Shown piece after piece: positions 15,149 to 23,717 of a DNA stretch of 37,673 bases; positions within the stretch are counted from its first letter, which is position 1, and each line of letters begins with the position of its first letter. Under the pieces are notes generated by a model, which was given only the letters and a program-made list of their open reading frames with translations, did no database searches and was not told where the DNA came from. A program made the position numbers and the translations under genes. This stretch comes from Pelotomaculum sp. DTU098 (GTDB lineage: Bacteria > Bacillota > Desulfotomaculia > Desulfotomaculales > Pelotomaculaceae), in contig LFSA01000104.1 in assembly GCA_001512635.1 (NCBI GenBank), forward strand, positions 1 to 37,673. The letters are read 5' to 3'.

Positions 15149-15175
15149 CGTGGGTTATAAAACCCACGTTTTCTT
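15149..15175 (+). terminator. Stem-loop with U-tract
   Basis: CGTGGGTT (15149-15156), ATAA loop, AACCCACG (15161-15168), then TTTTCTTT. This is a strong plus-strand terminator shape although no intact plus-strand gene ends here. It may insulate the importer operon from upstream transcription. Confidence 0.7.
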
Positions 15176-15296
15176 TGAGCAGGTGAAGTGACGGTGGATT
15201 AGTTAAGTGTAGAGCACATACCCTGCAAGCTTATCATGATACTTCTATGAATGGAGCTAAGTTTATTAAGGTTTTTAATGACGAATATATTTAATT

Positions 15297-15340
15297 ATAA
15301 ATTCAATTTATTTGAAATATAAACGAACTTAATGTAATAT
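15297..15340 (+). promoter_or_regulatory. Putative promoter and operator of the importer/methyltransferase operon
   Basis: TTGAAA (15312-15317) and TAATAT (15335-15340) are separated by exactly 17 bp. This is a plausible vegetative promoter about 90 nt before the first gene. The perfect odd palindrome ATAAATT-C-AATTTAT (15297-15311) abuts the -35 box and is a candidate regulator site. No cobalamin-riboswitch core was visible in the leader. Confidence 0.5.
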
Positions 15341-15387
15341 CTTATAGTATAGAGTATTTAATAACAAATGTTTAAAGGAGGGTATAA

Positions 15388-15417
15388 TTGGGTTTTGTTG
15401 CAAATAACAGGAAATAA
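15388..15417 (+). other. Possible 9-codon leader peptide before the ABC operon
   Basis: A very strong AAAGGAGGG site (15374-15382) precedes TTG and a short frame, MGFVANNRK then TAA (15415-15417). The ATPase gene's own site and ATG follow at 15422-15435. Translation of such a minimal frame could couple to, or regulate, the downstream gene; it could equally be chance. Confidence 0.3.
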
Positions 15418-15432
15418 TTGTGGGGGATCAAG

Positions 15433-16299
15433 ATGCTGGAAGTATCAATGAACAACTTGCAATTCGCCTATGACAAGGAGCCGGTTTTGGGTGGCCTTGA
15501 TTATCAAGCCAAAGCCGGAAAATTTGTTTGTTTTCTGGGGCAATCCGGTTGTGGCAAGAGCACGCTTTTGCGATTAGTTGCAGGCTTGGAAAAGTCAAAT
15601 AGCGAGCAATTGCTGGTTGGCGGCAAGCCTGTTACGGGACCGAGCTTAGACAGACCGATGGTTTTCCAGGATTATGGTTTATTCCCGTGGATGACGGCAG
15701 GTGAAAATATCTGCCTCGCATTAAAGCAAAAGTATAAGGATTGGGATAAACACAAAAGAAGAGAGGTCGCTCTGGAATGGGCGAAAAATTTAGGCCTGGA
15801 TGAAGATCTTTTTGACAAGCTGCCCATGAACCTTTCCGGAGGCCAGCGCCAGCGTTTTGCAGTGGCCCGCGCTTTTGCCCTTGATGCGCCGCTGCTTTTG
15901 ATGGATGAGCCTTTTGGCGCTTTGGATGCTGTTACAAAAGCATTGTTGCAGGACACCGTTCTGGACTTGTGGCAAAAAGAAAAAGAAAATCGCAAGACTA
16001 TTTTTTTTGTGACCCACAGTGTTGATGAGGCGTTGCTGCTGGCAACGGATATTGTGGTTTTAGGACAGGCGCCAAGCAAAATCATATATACTCACTCGTT
16101 TACTGATGAAACAAAGCCAAAACGGGAAACGTTATATACAGATCCCGAAGTACTGAATTTACGCAATCTCTTAACAAAAATTATCAATGATGAAATTGTT
16201 GAGAAAGCTCGTCGTATGAAGGAAGGAAAAGCACATGCCAATGGCGGCATTTCCAAAGCTAAAAAATCACTATTTTTCTTGAGAAAGAGGGCGATATGA
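15433..16299 (+). CDS. ABC transporter ATP-binding protein, nitrate/taurine/sulfonate type
   Basis: This 288-residue ATPase has all nucleotide-binding motifs: Walker A GQSGCGKST (about residues 35-43), Q-loop VFQDYGLFPW, signature LSGGQRQR, Walker B LLLMDEPFGALD, and switch His in FVTHSVDEA. The LFPW motif after the Q-loop and the overall length are typical of the SsuB/TauB/NrtD group. The last ~40 residues form a basic extension. It powers import through the permease at 17425-18183. The start is ATG 15433, behind GGGGG at 15422-15426; the in-frame TTG at 15418 precedes that site and is less likely. It is the first full gene of the operon, and the lipoprotein gene starts 3 nt after it. Confidence 0.9.
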   Translation: MLEVSMNNLQFAYDKEPVLGGLDYQAKAGKFVCFLGQSGCGKSTLLRLVAGLEKSNSEQLLVGGKPVTGPSLDRPMVFQDYGLFPWMTAGENICLALKQKYKDWDKHKRREVALEWAKNLGLDEDLFDKLPMNLSGGQRQRFAVARAFALDAPLLLMDEPFGALDAVTKALLQDTVLDLWQKEKENRKTIFFVTHSVDEALLLATDIVVLGQAPSKIIYTHSFTDETKPKRETLYTDPEVLNLRNLLTKIINDEIVEKARRMKEGKAHANGGISKAKKSLFFLRKRAI

Positions 16300-16302
16300 T
16301 TT

Positions 16303-17367
16303 ATGAAAAAGATGCTATCCATAATTACTCTTTGTCTGGTTATGGCGCTTGCGCTTGCAGGATGCGGCTCTAATACTTCTTCTTCTCAAGGTGCTGACGG
16401 TACCTCAACTGACGTGTTGAAAGTTTCCGTCGCTGCTCAAAACAATTCCGGTCAGGTTTTTCAGTATATGGCTGAAGCTCGTAACTTCTTGGAAGAAGAA
16501 GGCGTTGAGGTTGAGATGGTTTATATCAACAACGGCACAGACGCTTTCCAGGCTCTTACGGCAGGAAAAGTTGATGTGCTCTCAACCTACGGTACAGGCG
16601 GTCCACTAATTCAAATCGCCAACGGTCAGGACTTCACCATATTCGGCGGCTATATGATTATCGGCGAAACGCCTTGTTTCGGCAAGCCGGAAACTGAATG
16701 GACCAGCCTGGAGAGTTTCCGCGGTAAAAAAATCGGTATCACCCGTTTCGGTACACCTGATGTGGTGTTGAAAGGCATATTGTATGACGCAGGTTTTTTA
16801 GATGAAGTAACCTTTATTGAATATAAGAAAAACCAGGAAGTATTGCAGGCGGTGGCTGCCGGCGAAGTTGACTTTGGCGCGACTGCGACCGGTTATGAAC
16901 TACAAGCGGCCAGCCTGGGGTTGGAAGTAAAAATGTGGCCTGATGAATACTGGCCAAATCACTCCTGCTGCCGTATGCTCGCTAAAACCTCATGGATGGA
17001 AGATGAAAAAAACCAGGAAGCGCTATACCGCATGCTCCGTGCCTATTTGCGAGCTGAAGAAGCAATGCAGGGCAATTATGACGAAGTTGTTGATCTGGTT
17101 GTAAAGAATCTTGACCTGGACAAAGCTACCGTCGAAAGCTTTGTTAAAAGCCCACATATGAAATATGATACCGACCCATTCAAGAATAGTGTAATAAAGA
17201 TGTGGAACAAGATGATTGATTTCGGCTACATTACTGATACCAAAGTGAAGATAGAAGATCAGATCAATACTGATATTTACAAAAGAGCTTTGGATTCTTT
17301 GATTGAAGATTATCCTGACAGCCAATTCTTTAAAGATAAACTTGTCCAATTCAATGAAAACAACTAA
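16303..17367 (+). CDS. ABC transporter substrate-binding lipoprotein (SsuA/NMT1-like)
   Basis: This 354-residue protein begins with a lipoprotein signal, MKKMLSIITLCLVMALALAG, with the lipobox cysteine at residue 21, followed by a Ser/Thr-rich tether. The mature part is a type II periplasmic-binding fold of the NMT1/SsuA-like class: YMAEARNFLEEEGVEVEMVY near the start, ALTAGKVDVLSTYGTGG, then ESFRGKKIGITRFGTPD and VLQAVAAGEVDFGATAT. Relatives bind nitrate, taurine, alkanesulfonates, aromatic acids or pyrimidine precursors, so the family does not fix the ligand. It captures the substrate outside the membrane and hands it to the permease. It starts 3 nt after the ATPase stop, with AGAGGG inside that gene as ribosome site. 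Confidence 0.9.
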   Translation: MKKMLSIITLCLVMALALAGCGSNTSSSQGADGTSTDVLKVSVAAQNNSGQVFQYMAEARNFLEEEGVEVEMVYINNGTDAFQALTAGKVDVLSTYGTGGPLIQIANGQDFTIFGGYMIIGETPCFGKPETEWTSLESFRGKKIGITRFGTPDVVLKGILYDAGFLDEVTFIEYKKNQEVLQAVAAGEVDFGATATGYELQAASLGLEVKMWPDEYWPNHSCCRMLAKTSWMEDEKNQEALYRMLRAYLRAEEAMQGNYDEVVDLVVKNLDLDKATVESFVKSPHMKYDTDPFKNSVIKMWNKMIDFGYITDTKVKIEDQINTDIYKRALDSLIEDYPDSQFFKDKLVQFNENN

Positions 17368-17424
17368 CTAATAGCAGTTTGAGTTTTAATGGAGATTTCA
17401 TTGGAGACAAGGAGTAGGTATCAG

Positions 17425-18183
17425 ATGGGACAATTTATAAAAAACTACGGAAGTATTATCCTCATAGGTATTTGCATTTTGATTGCCTATATCTTACTGA
17501 CTGATGTGTTTGGCATATTGTCCAGCTTTCTTTTTCCAAGTATCTTTGATGTGATAAAACTGGTTCCTGATTATATAAGCGAACTGTTCACCGGTTTGAA
17601 AAGCTCTTTGTATCTTTTGGTTACTGCATATGTTCTGGCAGTTATCAGTGCGATAGCCATTGGCACCTTGATTGGCTTGAAAAGCGGCCTGCGTAAAAAC
17701 GTGACACCTTATATCAATGCTTTCAGTGCTATTCCGGTGCCGCTTTTGACTCCATACGCTATTAATCTGTTCCCGACTTTCAAAGCCGCTTCCATCTTTT
17801 TGATTTGGCTGGCTGCTTTTTGGGTGATTTTAGGTACAACAATTGGCGCTGTTATGAGTATTGACAAACGCTATCTGGAGACTGCCGCCACCCTGGAAAT
17901 GCCAGGTATTGAAAAGCTTTTCAAGATAATTTTACCTGCGGCATCCCCTGCTATTTTGGTCGGTTGTTCCATAGCCTTAACCTTGTCGTTTATGATGCTG
18001 GCTGTTGCCGAAATGTTCGGTGCCACCTCCGGTATGGCTTATTTTGTTCAATACTATTCCGACTTTGCCAGATTTGACCTGGTAATGCTGGGCTTTTTAT
18101 TTACAGCCGCGGTTTTGGTTTTCATAATGTATATCTTTGACAAAATTAAACATCGGGTTTTGCATTGGACAATCAATAACTAA
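17425..18183 (+). CDS. ABC transporter permease, SsuC/TauC type
   Basis: The product is about 252 residues with six likely membrane helices: GSIILIGICILIAYILLTDV, a periplasmic loop, LYLLVTAYVLAVISAIAIG, further helices and LGFLFTAAVLVFIMYIF near the C-terminus. The cytoplasmic EAA loop that docks the ATPase is ETAATLEMPGIEKLFKIILP, matching the E-x-AA-x3-x-G-x9-I-x-LP rule of the nitrate/taurine permease group. The first ATG of the frame is at 17389 but has no ribosome site. ATG 17425 follows AAGGAG (17409-17414) and is preferred; TTG 17401 is another option. The operon order ATPase-lipoprotein-permease is complete for an importer that uses a homodimeric permease. Confidence 0.85.
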   Translation: MGQFIKNYGSIILIGICILIAYILLTDVFGILSSFLFPSIFDVIKLVPDYISELFTGLKSSLYLLVTAYVLAVISAIAIGTLIGLKSGLRKNVTPYINAFSAIPVPLLTPYAINLFPTFKAASIFLIWLAAFWVILGTTIGAVMSIDKRYLETAATLEMPGIEKLFKIILPAASPAILVGCSIALTLSFMMLAVAEMFGATSGMAYFVQYYSDFARFDLVMLGFLFTAAVLVFIMYIFDKIKHRVLHWTINN

Positions 18184-18254
18184 AAGGGATATTCAGCGTT
18201 ATTGTTAAAACCGTCACCTTTTGCTCAATTATTTATCTTGTAAATTGTTCTATT

Positions 18255-18307
18255 TGCGGTATGCAAGCGCAGTGCTCCTCGGTTGGACATTGCGCTTGTG
18301 CGGTATG
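18255..18307 (+). repeat. 35-bp hairpin exactly flanked by 9-bp direct repeats
   Basis: TGCGGTATG occurs at 18255-18263 and again at 18299-18307. Between them lies exactly one hairpin: CAAGCGCAGTG (18264-18274) pairs with CATTGCGCTTG (18288-18298), one G-U pair, 13-nt loop. It lies in the 178-bp gap between the permease gene and the first methyltransferase gene. It could be an mRNA-processing or attenuation hairpin separating the two halves of the operon, or a tiny palindromic insertion with target duplication. There is no U-tract. Confidence 0.65.
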
Positions 18308-18361
18308 ACTTAATAATGTATCAGTTGAAAGAAAGGAAATGTAAAATAAGGAGATGTAAAT

Positions 18362-19462
18362 ATGTCCGGAGTCAATGAAATGACACCTTTAGAACGTGCT
18401 GCAGCGATTGCTAAAGGTGAACCTGCTGACCGTTTACCCTGCAATCCAAACATGGCAAATGGGGTGGCCAGGGTCTATGGCTGCAAAATTTCCGAATTTA
18501 ATAGTGACGCCAAAACTTTGGCAGCGGCGCAAATCGCGTCCTACAGACGCTTTGGTTATGACAGTGTTCGTATTTTCACGGACTTATTCACCTGGTGCGA
18601 GGCAATGGGCGCCAGGGTGAAATTTCCTGATGATGATACTGCTGATTTGTTGGAGCCGGCAATTTCCGATGTGAAAGATATCGGTAAATTGCAGCCTGCC
18701 AATCCGTATAAGGACGGCAGGTTACCGGTTCATTTGGATGCCATGAAATATTTAGTTGAAGAGGTTGGCAATGAAGTAGCCTGTTCCGGAGGGGTTGTCG
18801 GCCCCTTTACAAATGCGTTTTTCCTGTTGGGTGTAGATAATGTTCTAAAGTTGATAGCCAAAAATCCTGAGGCTATTCATGCTTTGTGCCGCGTTTCACT
18901 GGAGACTTGCAAAAATTTTGCCGAAGCGGTTATAAATTTGGGTTTGACACCAACTATTTCCGAACCAATGTCTTCCTGTTCCGTGGTCAGCCCCAAAACC
19001 TTTCGTGAGTTTTCCGCACCATATTTGAAAGAACTGGTCGATTTCATCAAGGCCAGGGGCAAGGGCGTGATCATGCATATTTGCGGTAAAACAAGCCATA
19101 TTTGGAAGGATATTGCCGACATGGGCGTCAGCGGTTTTAGCATTGATAATGTTGCCAGTCTGACAGATTGCAAACACGCCATTGGTCATCAAGTGCGAAT
19201 CCTCGGTAACGTTGACCCGGGCGGCGTTGTTTATAGCGGTACGCCGTTGGATGTTCGTTTGAAAACCCTGGAGGGCATTGCCGAATGCTATGATTCGCCC
19301 AAAGGGTATACCCCAATGAGCGGTTGTAGTTTGCCGGTGGAAACACCTTTTGAGAATATTCAAGCCATGATGGATGCCGTGCGTGATGTGGGCTACCCCG
19401 TGCGTCCGGAAAAGGTTGAAGCTCTGATAGCTGATTGTAAAAAACAAATGGCTAATTTATAG
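18362..19462 (+). CDS. UroD-family corrinoid methyltransferase 1 (MtaA/CmuA-like)
   Basis: This 366-residue protein is a TIM-barrel of the uroporphyrinogen-decarboxylase superfamily. It lacks a decarboxylase-type active site and has the zinc motif of MtaA/MtbA-type methyltransferases: H239-x-C241 in MHICGKT and C322 in SGCSLP. It begins MTPLERAAAIAKGEPADRLP, typical of this group. Such enzymes move a methyl group between a corrinoid protein and a thiol or other nucleophile, and in CmuA a related domain demethylates the substrate itself. ATG 18362 follows AAGGAG. The corrinoid-protein gene is 42 nt downstream. It belongs to a different subfamily from the other two UroD-like proteins of the operon, which share PFC-x-TVEAEA. 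A role as substrate:corrinoid methyltransferase is plausible but inferred. Confidence 0.8.
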   Translation: MSGVNEMTPLERAAAIAKGEPADRLPCNPNMANGVARVYGCKISEFNSDAKTLAAAQIASYRRFGYDSVRIFTDLFTWCEAMGARVKFPDDDTADLLEPAISDVKDIGKLQPANPYKDGRLPVHLDAMKYLVEEVGNEVACSGGVVGPFTNAFFLLGVDNVLKLIAKNPEAIHALCRVSLETCKNFAEAVINLGLTPTISEPMSSCSVVSPKTFREFSAPYLKELVDFIKARGKGVIMHICGKTSHIWKDIADMGVSGFSIDNVASLTDCKHAIGHQVRILGNVDPGGVVYSGTPLDVRLKTLEGIAECYDSPKGYTPMSGCSLPVETPFENIQAMMDAVRDVGYPVRPEKVEALIADCKKQMANL

Positions 19463-19504
19463 ATACTGACTAATTATTAACTGATTATAGGGGGATTATC
19501 CAAA

Positions 19505-20173
19505 GTGAGAAGCAAGGAAGAATATCTGCAAGCACTGTCCGACTGCGTGGTTAATATGGAAGATGAATCGGTAGGTAAAGTGGCGCAAGAATATATCGCG
19601 GCAGGTTATCCGGCTTTGGAGGGTATTTTAAAAGGGCTGGTAGACGGGATGCAAAGAGCCGCCGATTTATATGAGCGGGAAGAATACTTTATTCCCGAGC
19701 TGTTGCTTTGTTCTGACGCCATGTACAACGGACTGGATATTTTACGCCCGCACCTGGAAAAAAGCGAAACCCAAAAAAAACACAAGATTGTCATCGGTGT
19801 TATTGAAGGTGATACCCATGATATAGGTAAAAACCTGGTGAGAATCATGCTGGAGGCGGCAGGCTATGAAATGCATGATTTGGGCAGGGATGTTGCTCTA
19901 CAGAAGTTTGTTGACAAAGCAAAAGAAATCAACGCCGATGTTATTGCCATATCGACATTAATGACTACTACCATGCCGGGTATGGGCCGGGTTATCGAGA
20001 TGCTGGAAACGGAAGGACTCAGGGATAGAATAAAGGTTATTGTCGGCGGCGCTCCCATATCACCGGCTTTTGCCAGAAAAATCGGAGCCGATGGTTATGC
20101 CGCCAACGCGGTTGATGCTGTAAAGCTGGTTGATAGACTCATGGGTGCTGATATGATGAGTTTGGAGGCTTAG
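19505..20173 (+). CDS. Corrinoid (B12-binding) protein, MtaC/MtbC-like
   Basis: The 222-residue protein has the two-domain layout of methyl-carrying corrinoid proteins. A helical cap (about residues 1-90) contains AADLYEREEYFIPELLLCSDAM. A Rossmann-like B12 domain carries D103-T-H105-D-I-G108 in GDTHDIGKN, where H105 would be the lower cobalt ligand, followed by ISTLMTTTMPGM and VIVGGAPISPAFA. It carries methylcobalt between two methyltransferases and needs reductive activation when the cobalt oxidises to Co(II). GTG 19505 follows a GGGGGAT site. It is the only corrinoid protein in the operon, so all three UroD-like enzymes presumably work on it. The next gene starts 3 nt after its stop. Confidence 0.92.
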   Translation: MRSKEEYLQALSDCVVNMEDESVGKVAQEYIAAGYPALEGILKGLVDGMQRAADLYEREEYFIPELLLCSDAMYNGLDILRPHLEKSETQKKHKIVIGVIEGDTHDIGKNLVRIMLEAAGYEMHDLGRDVALQKFVDKAKEINADVIAISTLMTTTMPGMGRVIEMLETEGLRDRIKVIVGGAPISPAFARKIGADGYAANAVDAVKLVDRLMGADMMSLEA

Positions 20174-20176
20174 GAA

Positions 20177-21205
20177 ATGCATACGTTGACCCCAAAGGAA
20201 AGGCTTCTTGCTGCGGCAAAAAAACAGCAAGTCGATAGACCGCCCTGTATTTGTCCCGGCGGCATGATGAATATGATGTTCCGGGATATTATGGAACAAT
20301 CAAACTGCCTGTGGCCGGAAGCTCATGTGGATCCCGAAAAAATGGCAGGTCTTGCCTTTAGTCTATATGAAGCGGGAGGTTTTGAAAATTACGGGGTGCC
20401 CTTTTGTATGACAGTAGAAGCTGAGGCCATGGGCGCCAGGGTGAACATGGGGGATTTGCTTTGTGAACCTCATGTTGTTGACTCTCCTCTGGATTCTTCT
20501 GCCCGGCTGGATTTATTAAAGCCTTTGAATATAAATTCCGGAAGAGCAAAGGTAGTTATTGATGCAATAAAAATTCTAAAAGCAAAAAACACGGATGTGC
20601 CGGTTATCGGTAATCTGGCAGGTCCTGTCAGTACTGCCGGCATGCTGGTTGATATGTCTGTTTTACTGAAGGAATTCCGCAAAAAGCCCTTAGAGGCAGA
20701 AAAGCTGATGGAGTATATCGTGAATAACTTGATTGTTTTCGGCAGGGCGCAAATAGAGGCAGGGGCAGATGCCATTTGTATATCCGAGCCAAGCGGTACA
20801 GGGGAAATATTAGGCCCGCAAAGATTTAGGGATTATACTGTCAGATATGTTAATGCGGTTTTGGATGCTTTGGATGTTTCCGCAAAAATTGTTCATATAT
20901 GCGGCTCATTAAATAGTGTTTATAAAATCTTACCTGAATTGCACTGTGATGTTTTCAGCTTTGACTCAATAGTTCCAATATCTGAGATCAAGGCGGCGCT
21001 GCCGGAAAAAGCGATTATGGGGAATATAAGCACGCATGCCCTGGGAACCATGCCCCCGGAAAAAATCAAGCAATTGGTCAGGTCCTGTCAACAGAAGGGT
21101 ATGGATATCATTGCTCCTGCCTGTGGTTTACCGACAACAACGCCATTAACCAATATCCGGGCTATGGTAGAAGCTGTCAGGGATGTGAAAACTTTTGCCG
21201 GTTAA
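20177..21205 (+). CDS. UroD-family corrinoid methyltransferase 2
   Basis: This 342-residue UroD-like TIM barrel begins MHTLTPKERLLAAAKKQQVD, typical of MtaA/MtbA relatives. Zinc ligands are H240-x-C242 (VHICGS) and C316 (APACGLP). A PFCMTVEAEAMGA segment near residue 75 is shared with the third UroD-like protein (PFCHTVEAEALGG) but not the first. Starting 3 nt after the corrinoid gene and overlapping the activator gene, it is tightly coupled to both. The best guess is methyl transfer from the corrinoid protein to an acceptor such as a thiol or tetrahydrofolate-linked carrier, which is inferred from context. Bacteria lack coenzyme M in most cases, so the acceptor remains open. Confidence 0.8.
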   Translation: MHTLTPKERLLAAAKKQQVDRPPCICPGGMMNMMFRDIMEQSNCLWPEAHVDPEKMAGLAFSLYEAGGFENYGVPFCMTVEAEAMGARVNMGDLLCEPHVVDSPLDSSARLDLLKPLNINSGRAKVVIDAIKILKAKNTDVPVIGNLAGPVSTAGMLVDMSVLLKEFRKKPLEAEKLMEYIVNNLIVFGRAQIEAGADAICISEPSGTGEILGPQRFRDYTVRYVNAVLDALDVSAKIVHICGSLNSVYKILPELHCDVFSFDSIVPISEIKAALPEKAIMGNISTHALGTMPPEKIKQLVRSCQQKGMDIIAPACGLPTTTPLTNIRAMVEAVRDVKTFAG

Positions 21206-22826
21206 AATACACCTGCTCAATTTAAACAGGATTATAGAATGTGAGCCTGGTAACAATTTGTATGAGATTCTGTCCAATGAGGGGTTAATGGATGCCCCTT
21301 GCGGCGGGACCGGTTTATGCGGAAAATGCAAAGTGCGCATTGACAGTCAGGAGGATATTCCTGATGTTGAGAGCCGGAGCTTTTTTACTCCGGAACAAAT
21401 AGCTGCCGGTTGGCGGTTGGCCTGCAGCTATAAAGTAGAGTCGGACATAAATGTGGAATTACCACAGCAGTCCGCAATGGACAATATTATCAGTCAAGGT
21501 TATCTAAAGGAATTTGTTCATGCTCCTGTACCCCTTATAAATGCGGATGCGTATATAAGGTCGCGCTCCGGCAATGAAAATTTAGCGGTAAGTACTGCTG
21601 ATAAGATGGAGAACTGTTATGGAGTGGCGATAGATATAGGCACTACTACAGTGGTAGCTTCACTGGTTGACTTGAACCGGGGCAAAGAAATAGAATCCCT
21701 GGCTTGCCTTAACGGACAAAAAGCTTTTGGTCAGGATGTTATGAGCCGTATTCATTACGCGGACAGCAATTCTCGAGGTACGGAATTGCTGCAGAAAACT
21801 ATTATTAATGATTTGAGCGGTTTAATAAGTGAATTATGTAACCGGCATAAACTGACAAAAGATAATATCTACGATGTTTGCGTTGCCGCCAATCCAACCA
21901 TGATCCATCTTCTGGCGGGTATAAACCCTGCCAGTATGGGTAAAGCGCCCTATAAACCTGCATTTCAAGGGGCTTTATCCTTAAAGGGGATTGATTTGGG
22001 CCTGCCTGTATCTCCCTTTTGTAATGTTTACTGCCTGCCTGCGGTTTCATCTTTTATTGGTGGAGATATTACCGGGGGGATTTTAGCCTGCGGCCTGGAG
22101 GTTCCGGGGGAAAAGACGCTTTTTATTGATGTCGGGACAAATGGAGAGATTGTTTTAGCTGACGGCGGGCGTTTTTGTGCCTGTTCATGTGCAGCCGGAC
22201 CAGCCCTTGAAGGTATGAATATAAGCTGTGGCGTACGGGCGGCGCAGGGGGCCATAGAAGACGTTTTTATTGTTGGAGATGCAGTTCACTATACTACCAT
22301 TGGAGGGGAAGCCGCCACCGGTATTTGCGGCAGCGGTTTGCTGGCAGCAATTGCGGAAATGCGAAAGGCGGGAATAATTAACAGGAGCGGCCGTTTGCAG
22401 TCCCACGCTCTGGTAGAAACGGCAGCAGGAAAAAAACGCTTTATTATTGATGCCGGGCGCAATATATATATAACGCAGCAGGATATACGTCAGGTTCAAT
22501 TAGCCAAGGCCGCAATTCTATCCGGCATCTACGCCTTGCTGGATGAGGTTGGCATGAGAGCCGGTGAGCTGTCCAGAGTAATTGTAGCGGGTCAGTTCGG
22601 CGCTCATCTCAAGGTGGAAAGTCTTATTGGTTCGGGCATACTTCCTTCTCAATGGAGACAGATAATTAGCTATGCAGGAAATACCTCCAAATCCGGAGCT
22701 CTCATCTGTTTACTTTCTCAACCGGAGCGCAAGGTAGTAGAGACTTTAGCTGAAAAGATACGATATATTGAACTGTCTGTACTGGAAGGTTATGAGGATT
22801 TGTTTATCAAATGCATGCAATTCTAG
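21195..22826 (+). CDS. RACo/RamA-like ATP-dependent reductive activator of corrinoid protein
   Basis: This 543-residue protein starts at TTG 21195, inside the last codons of the previous gene (11 nt overlap). The N-terminal plant-type [2Fe-2S] ferredoxin domain has C36-x5-C42-x2-C45 (CGGTGLCGKC) and C77 (LACSYK). A linker leads to an ASKHA ATPase domain beginning YGVAIDIGTTTVVASLVDL, with FIDVGTNGEIVL, ATGICGSGLL and VIVAGQFGAHL as nucleotide and phosphate motifs. Homologues use ATP to push an electron onto Co(II) corrinoid and restore active Co(I). Its place next to a corrinoid protein gene fits exactly. It is somewhat shorter than the well-studied RACo (over 600 residues), but both functional parts are complete. 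Confidence 0.9.
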   Translation: MPVKIHLLNLNRIIECEPGNNLYEILSNEGLMDAPCGGTGLCGKCKVRIDSQEDIPDVESRSFFTPEQIAAGWRLACSYKVESDINVELPQQSAMDNIISQGYLKEFVHAPVPLINADAYIRSRSGNENLAVSTADKMENCYGVAIDIGTTTVVASLVDLNRGKEIESLACLNGQKAFGQDVMSRIHYADSNSRGTELLQKTIINDLSGLISELCNRHKLTKDNIYDVCVAANPTMIHLLAGINPASMGKAPYKPAFQGALSLKGIDLGLPVSPFCNVYCLPAVSSFIGGDITGGILACGLEVPGEKTLFIDVGTNGEIVLADGGRFCACSCAAGPALEGMNISCGVRAAQGAIEDVFIVGDAVHYTTIGGEAATGICGSGLLAAIAEMRKAGIINRSGRLQSHALVETAAGKKRFIIDAGRNIYITQQDIRQVQLAKAAILSGIYALLDEVGMRAGELSRVIVAGQFGAHLKVESLIGSGILPSQWRQIISYAGNTSKSGALICLLSQPERKVVETLAEKIRYIELSVLEGYEDLFIKCMQF

Positions 22827-22850
22827 TACTAGATTTAAGGAGCCGGCATT

Positions 22851-23717
22851 TTGATTAAACTGGTTGATTTTCCCTGCAAGTATAAAGACGCAACAGGTTT
22901 TTCGCAAAAAATCATCGATAAAACAGCCTTATCTTTTCCTGAAAGCTATTATGATGGTATATCCCTGGCTACCCTGGCAACAGCAGTAAAGGAAGATAAG
23001 GCCTTTCCATTTTGTGTATTACCGTTTTGTCATACAGTAGAAGCGGAAGCCCTGGGCGGCAAGATAAATCCCGGCAATGGCCGGATTGGGCCGCGGCCGG
23101 CAGAATATGCTTATGCATCGATCGAAGATTTAATGCAGACTTCATCTATTGATTTTAGTAAAGGGCGTATTCATCAAGTTCTCCTTGCCTGCTCTCTTCT
23201 TAAAGAACGCGGGGAAAGGGTTGCCCTGGAAATCTGCGGGCCATATACCATCCTTAGCTGCTTGATGGATATATCATTAGTATTCAAAGCCTGGCGCAAA
23301 GACCCGCAACTGGTGGAAAATCTATTTGCCTTCATCAATGATAATTTGCTGCACTATTTTAAAGCTGCCTGTGAAGCGGGAGTAGATATCATTTCCTATG
23401 CTGACCCGGCCGGCAGTCTTAAAATACTGGGACCTAAATATACAGAAAAGACCGCATACCTGTTTACCGTTCCATTTTTGCAAAAAGCCAGGGACATAAC
23501 CGCCGGTAAGGCTCTTATTCATCTTTGTCCCCAAATAACGTTTATATTAACAGGTTTAGACTTGGCGGAATTTATGGACATCAATGTGCCAGAATCAACT
23601 TATGCTGAAGCTGTCATTGCCGCCATGGGGAAAGCTGATATCATTGGCCAGGCATGCCTGCAAGACAATTCCCTTTACTTAAATACTGAAAACATAAAAG
23701 CTGTTAGATTAAAATAG
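22851..23717 (+). CDS. UroD-family protein 3, short form
   Basis: The product is 288 residues, 50-80 shorter than usual; the N-terminal part of the barrel is trimmed, with no PERL/RP-type opening. It keeps the PFCHTVEAEALGGKI segment, ICGPYTILSCLMD, and candidate zinc ligands H224-x-C226 (IHLCPQ) and C269 (GQACLQ), though the usual G after H-x-C is P here. TTG 22851 follows GGAG. Possible roles are a second acceptor methyltransferase, a methyltransferase with altered substrate, or a chaperone-like partner for methyltransferase 2. It ends the tight part of the operon, and the next gene is 151 nt away. Confidence 0.7.
   Translation: MIKLVDFPCKYKDATGFSQKIIDKTALSFPESYYDGISLATLATAVKEDKAFPFCVLPFCHTVEAEALGGKINPGNGRIGPRPAEYAYASIEDLMQTSSIDFSKGRIHQVLLACSLLKERGERVALEICGPYTILSCLMDISLVFKAWRKDPQLVENLFAFINDNLLHYFKAACEAGVDIISYADPAGSLKILGPKYTEKTAYLFTVPFLQKARDITAGKALIHLCPQITFILTGLDLAEFMDINVPESTYAEAVIAAMGKADIIGQACLQDNSLYLNTENIKAVRLK

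Noticed and set aside
15170-15432. Cobalamin riboswitch before the corrinoid operon
   Set aside because: It was expected from function, but the conserved B12-box and GCCACTG-type core could not be found by eye in this leader or at 18184-18361.
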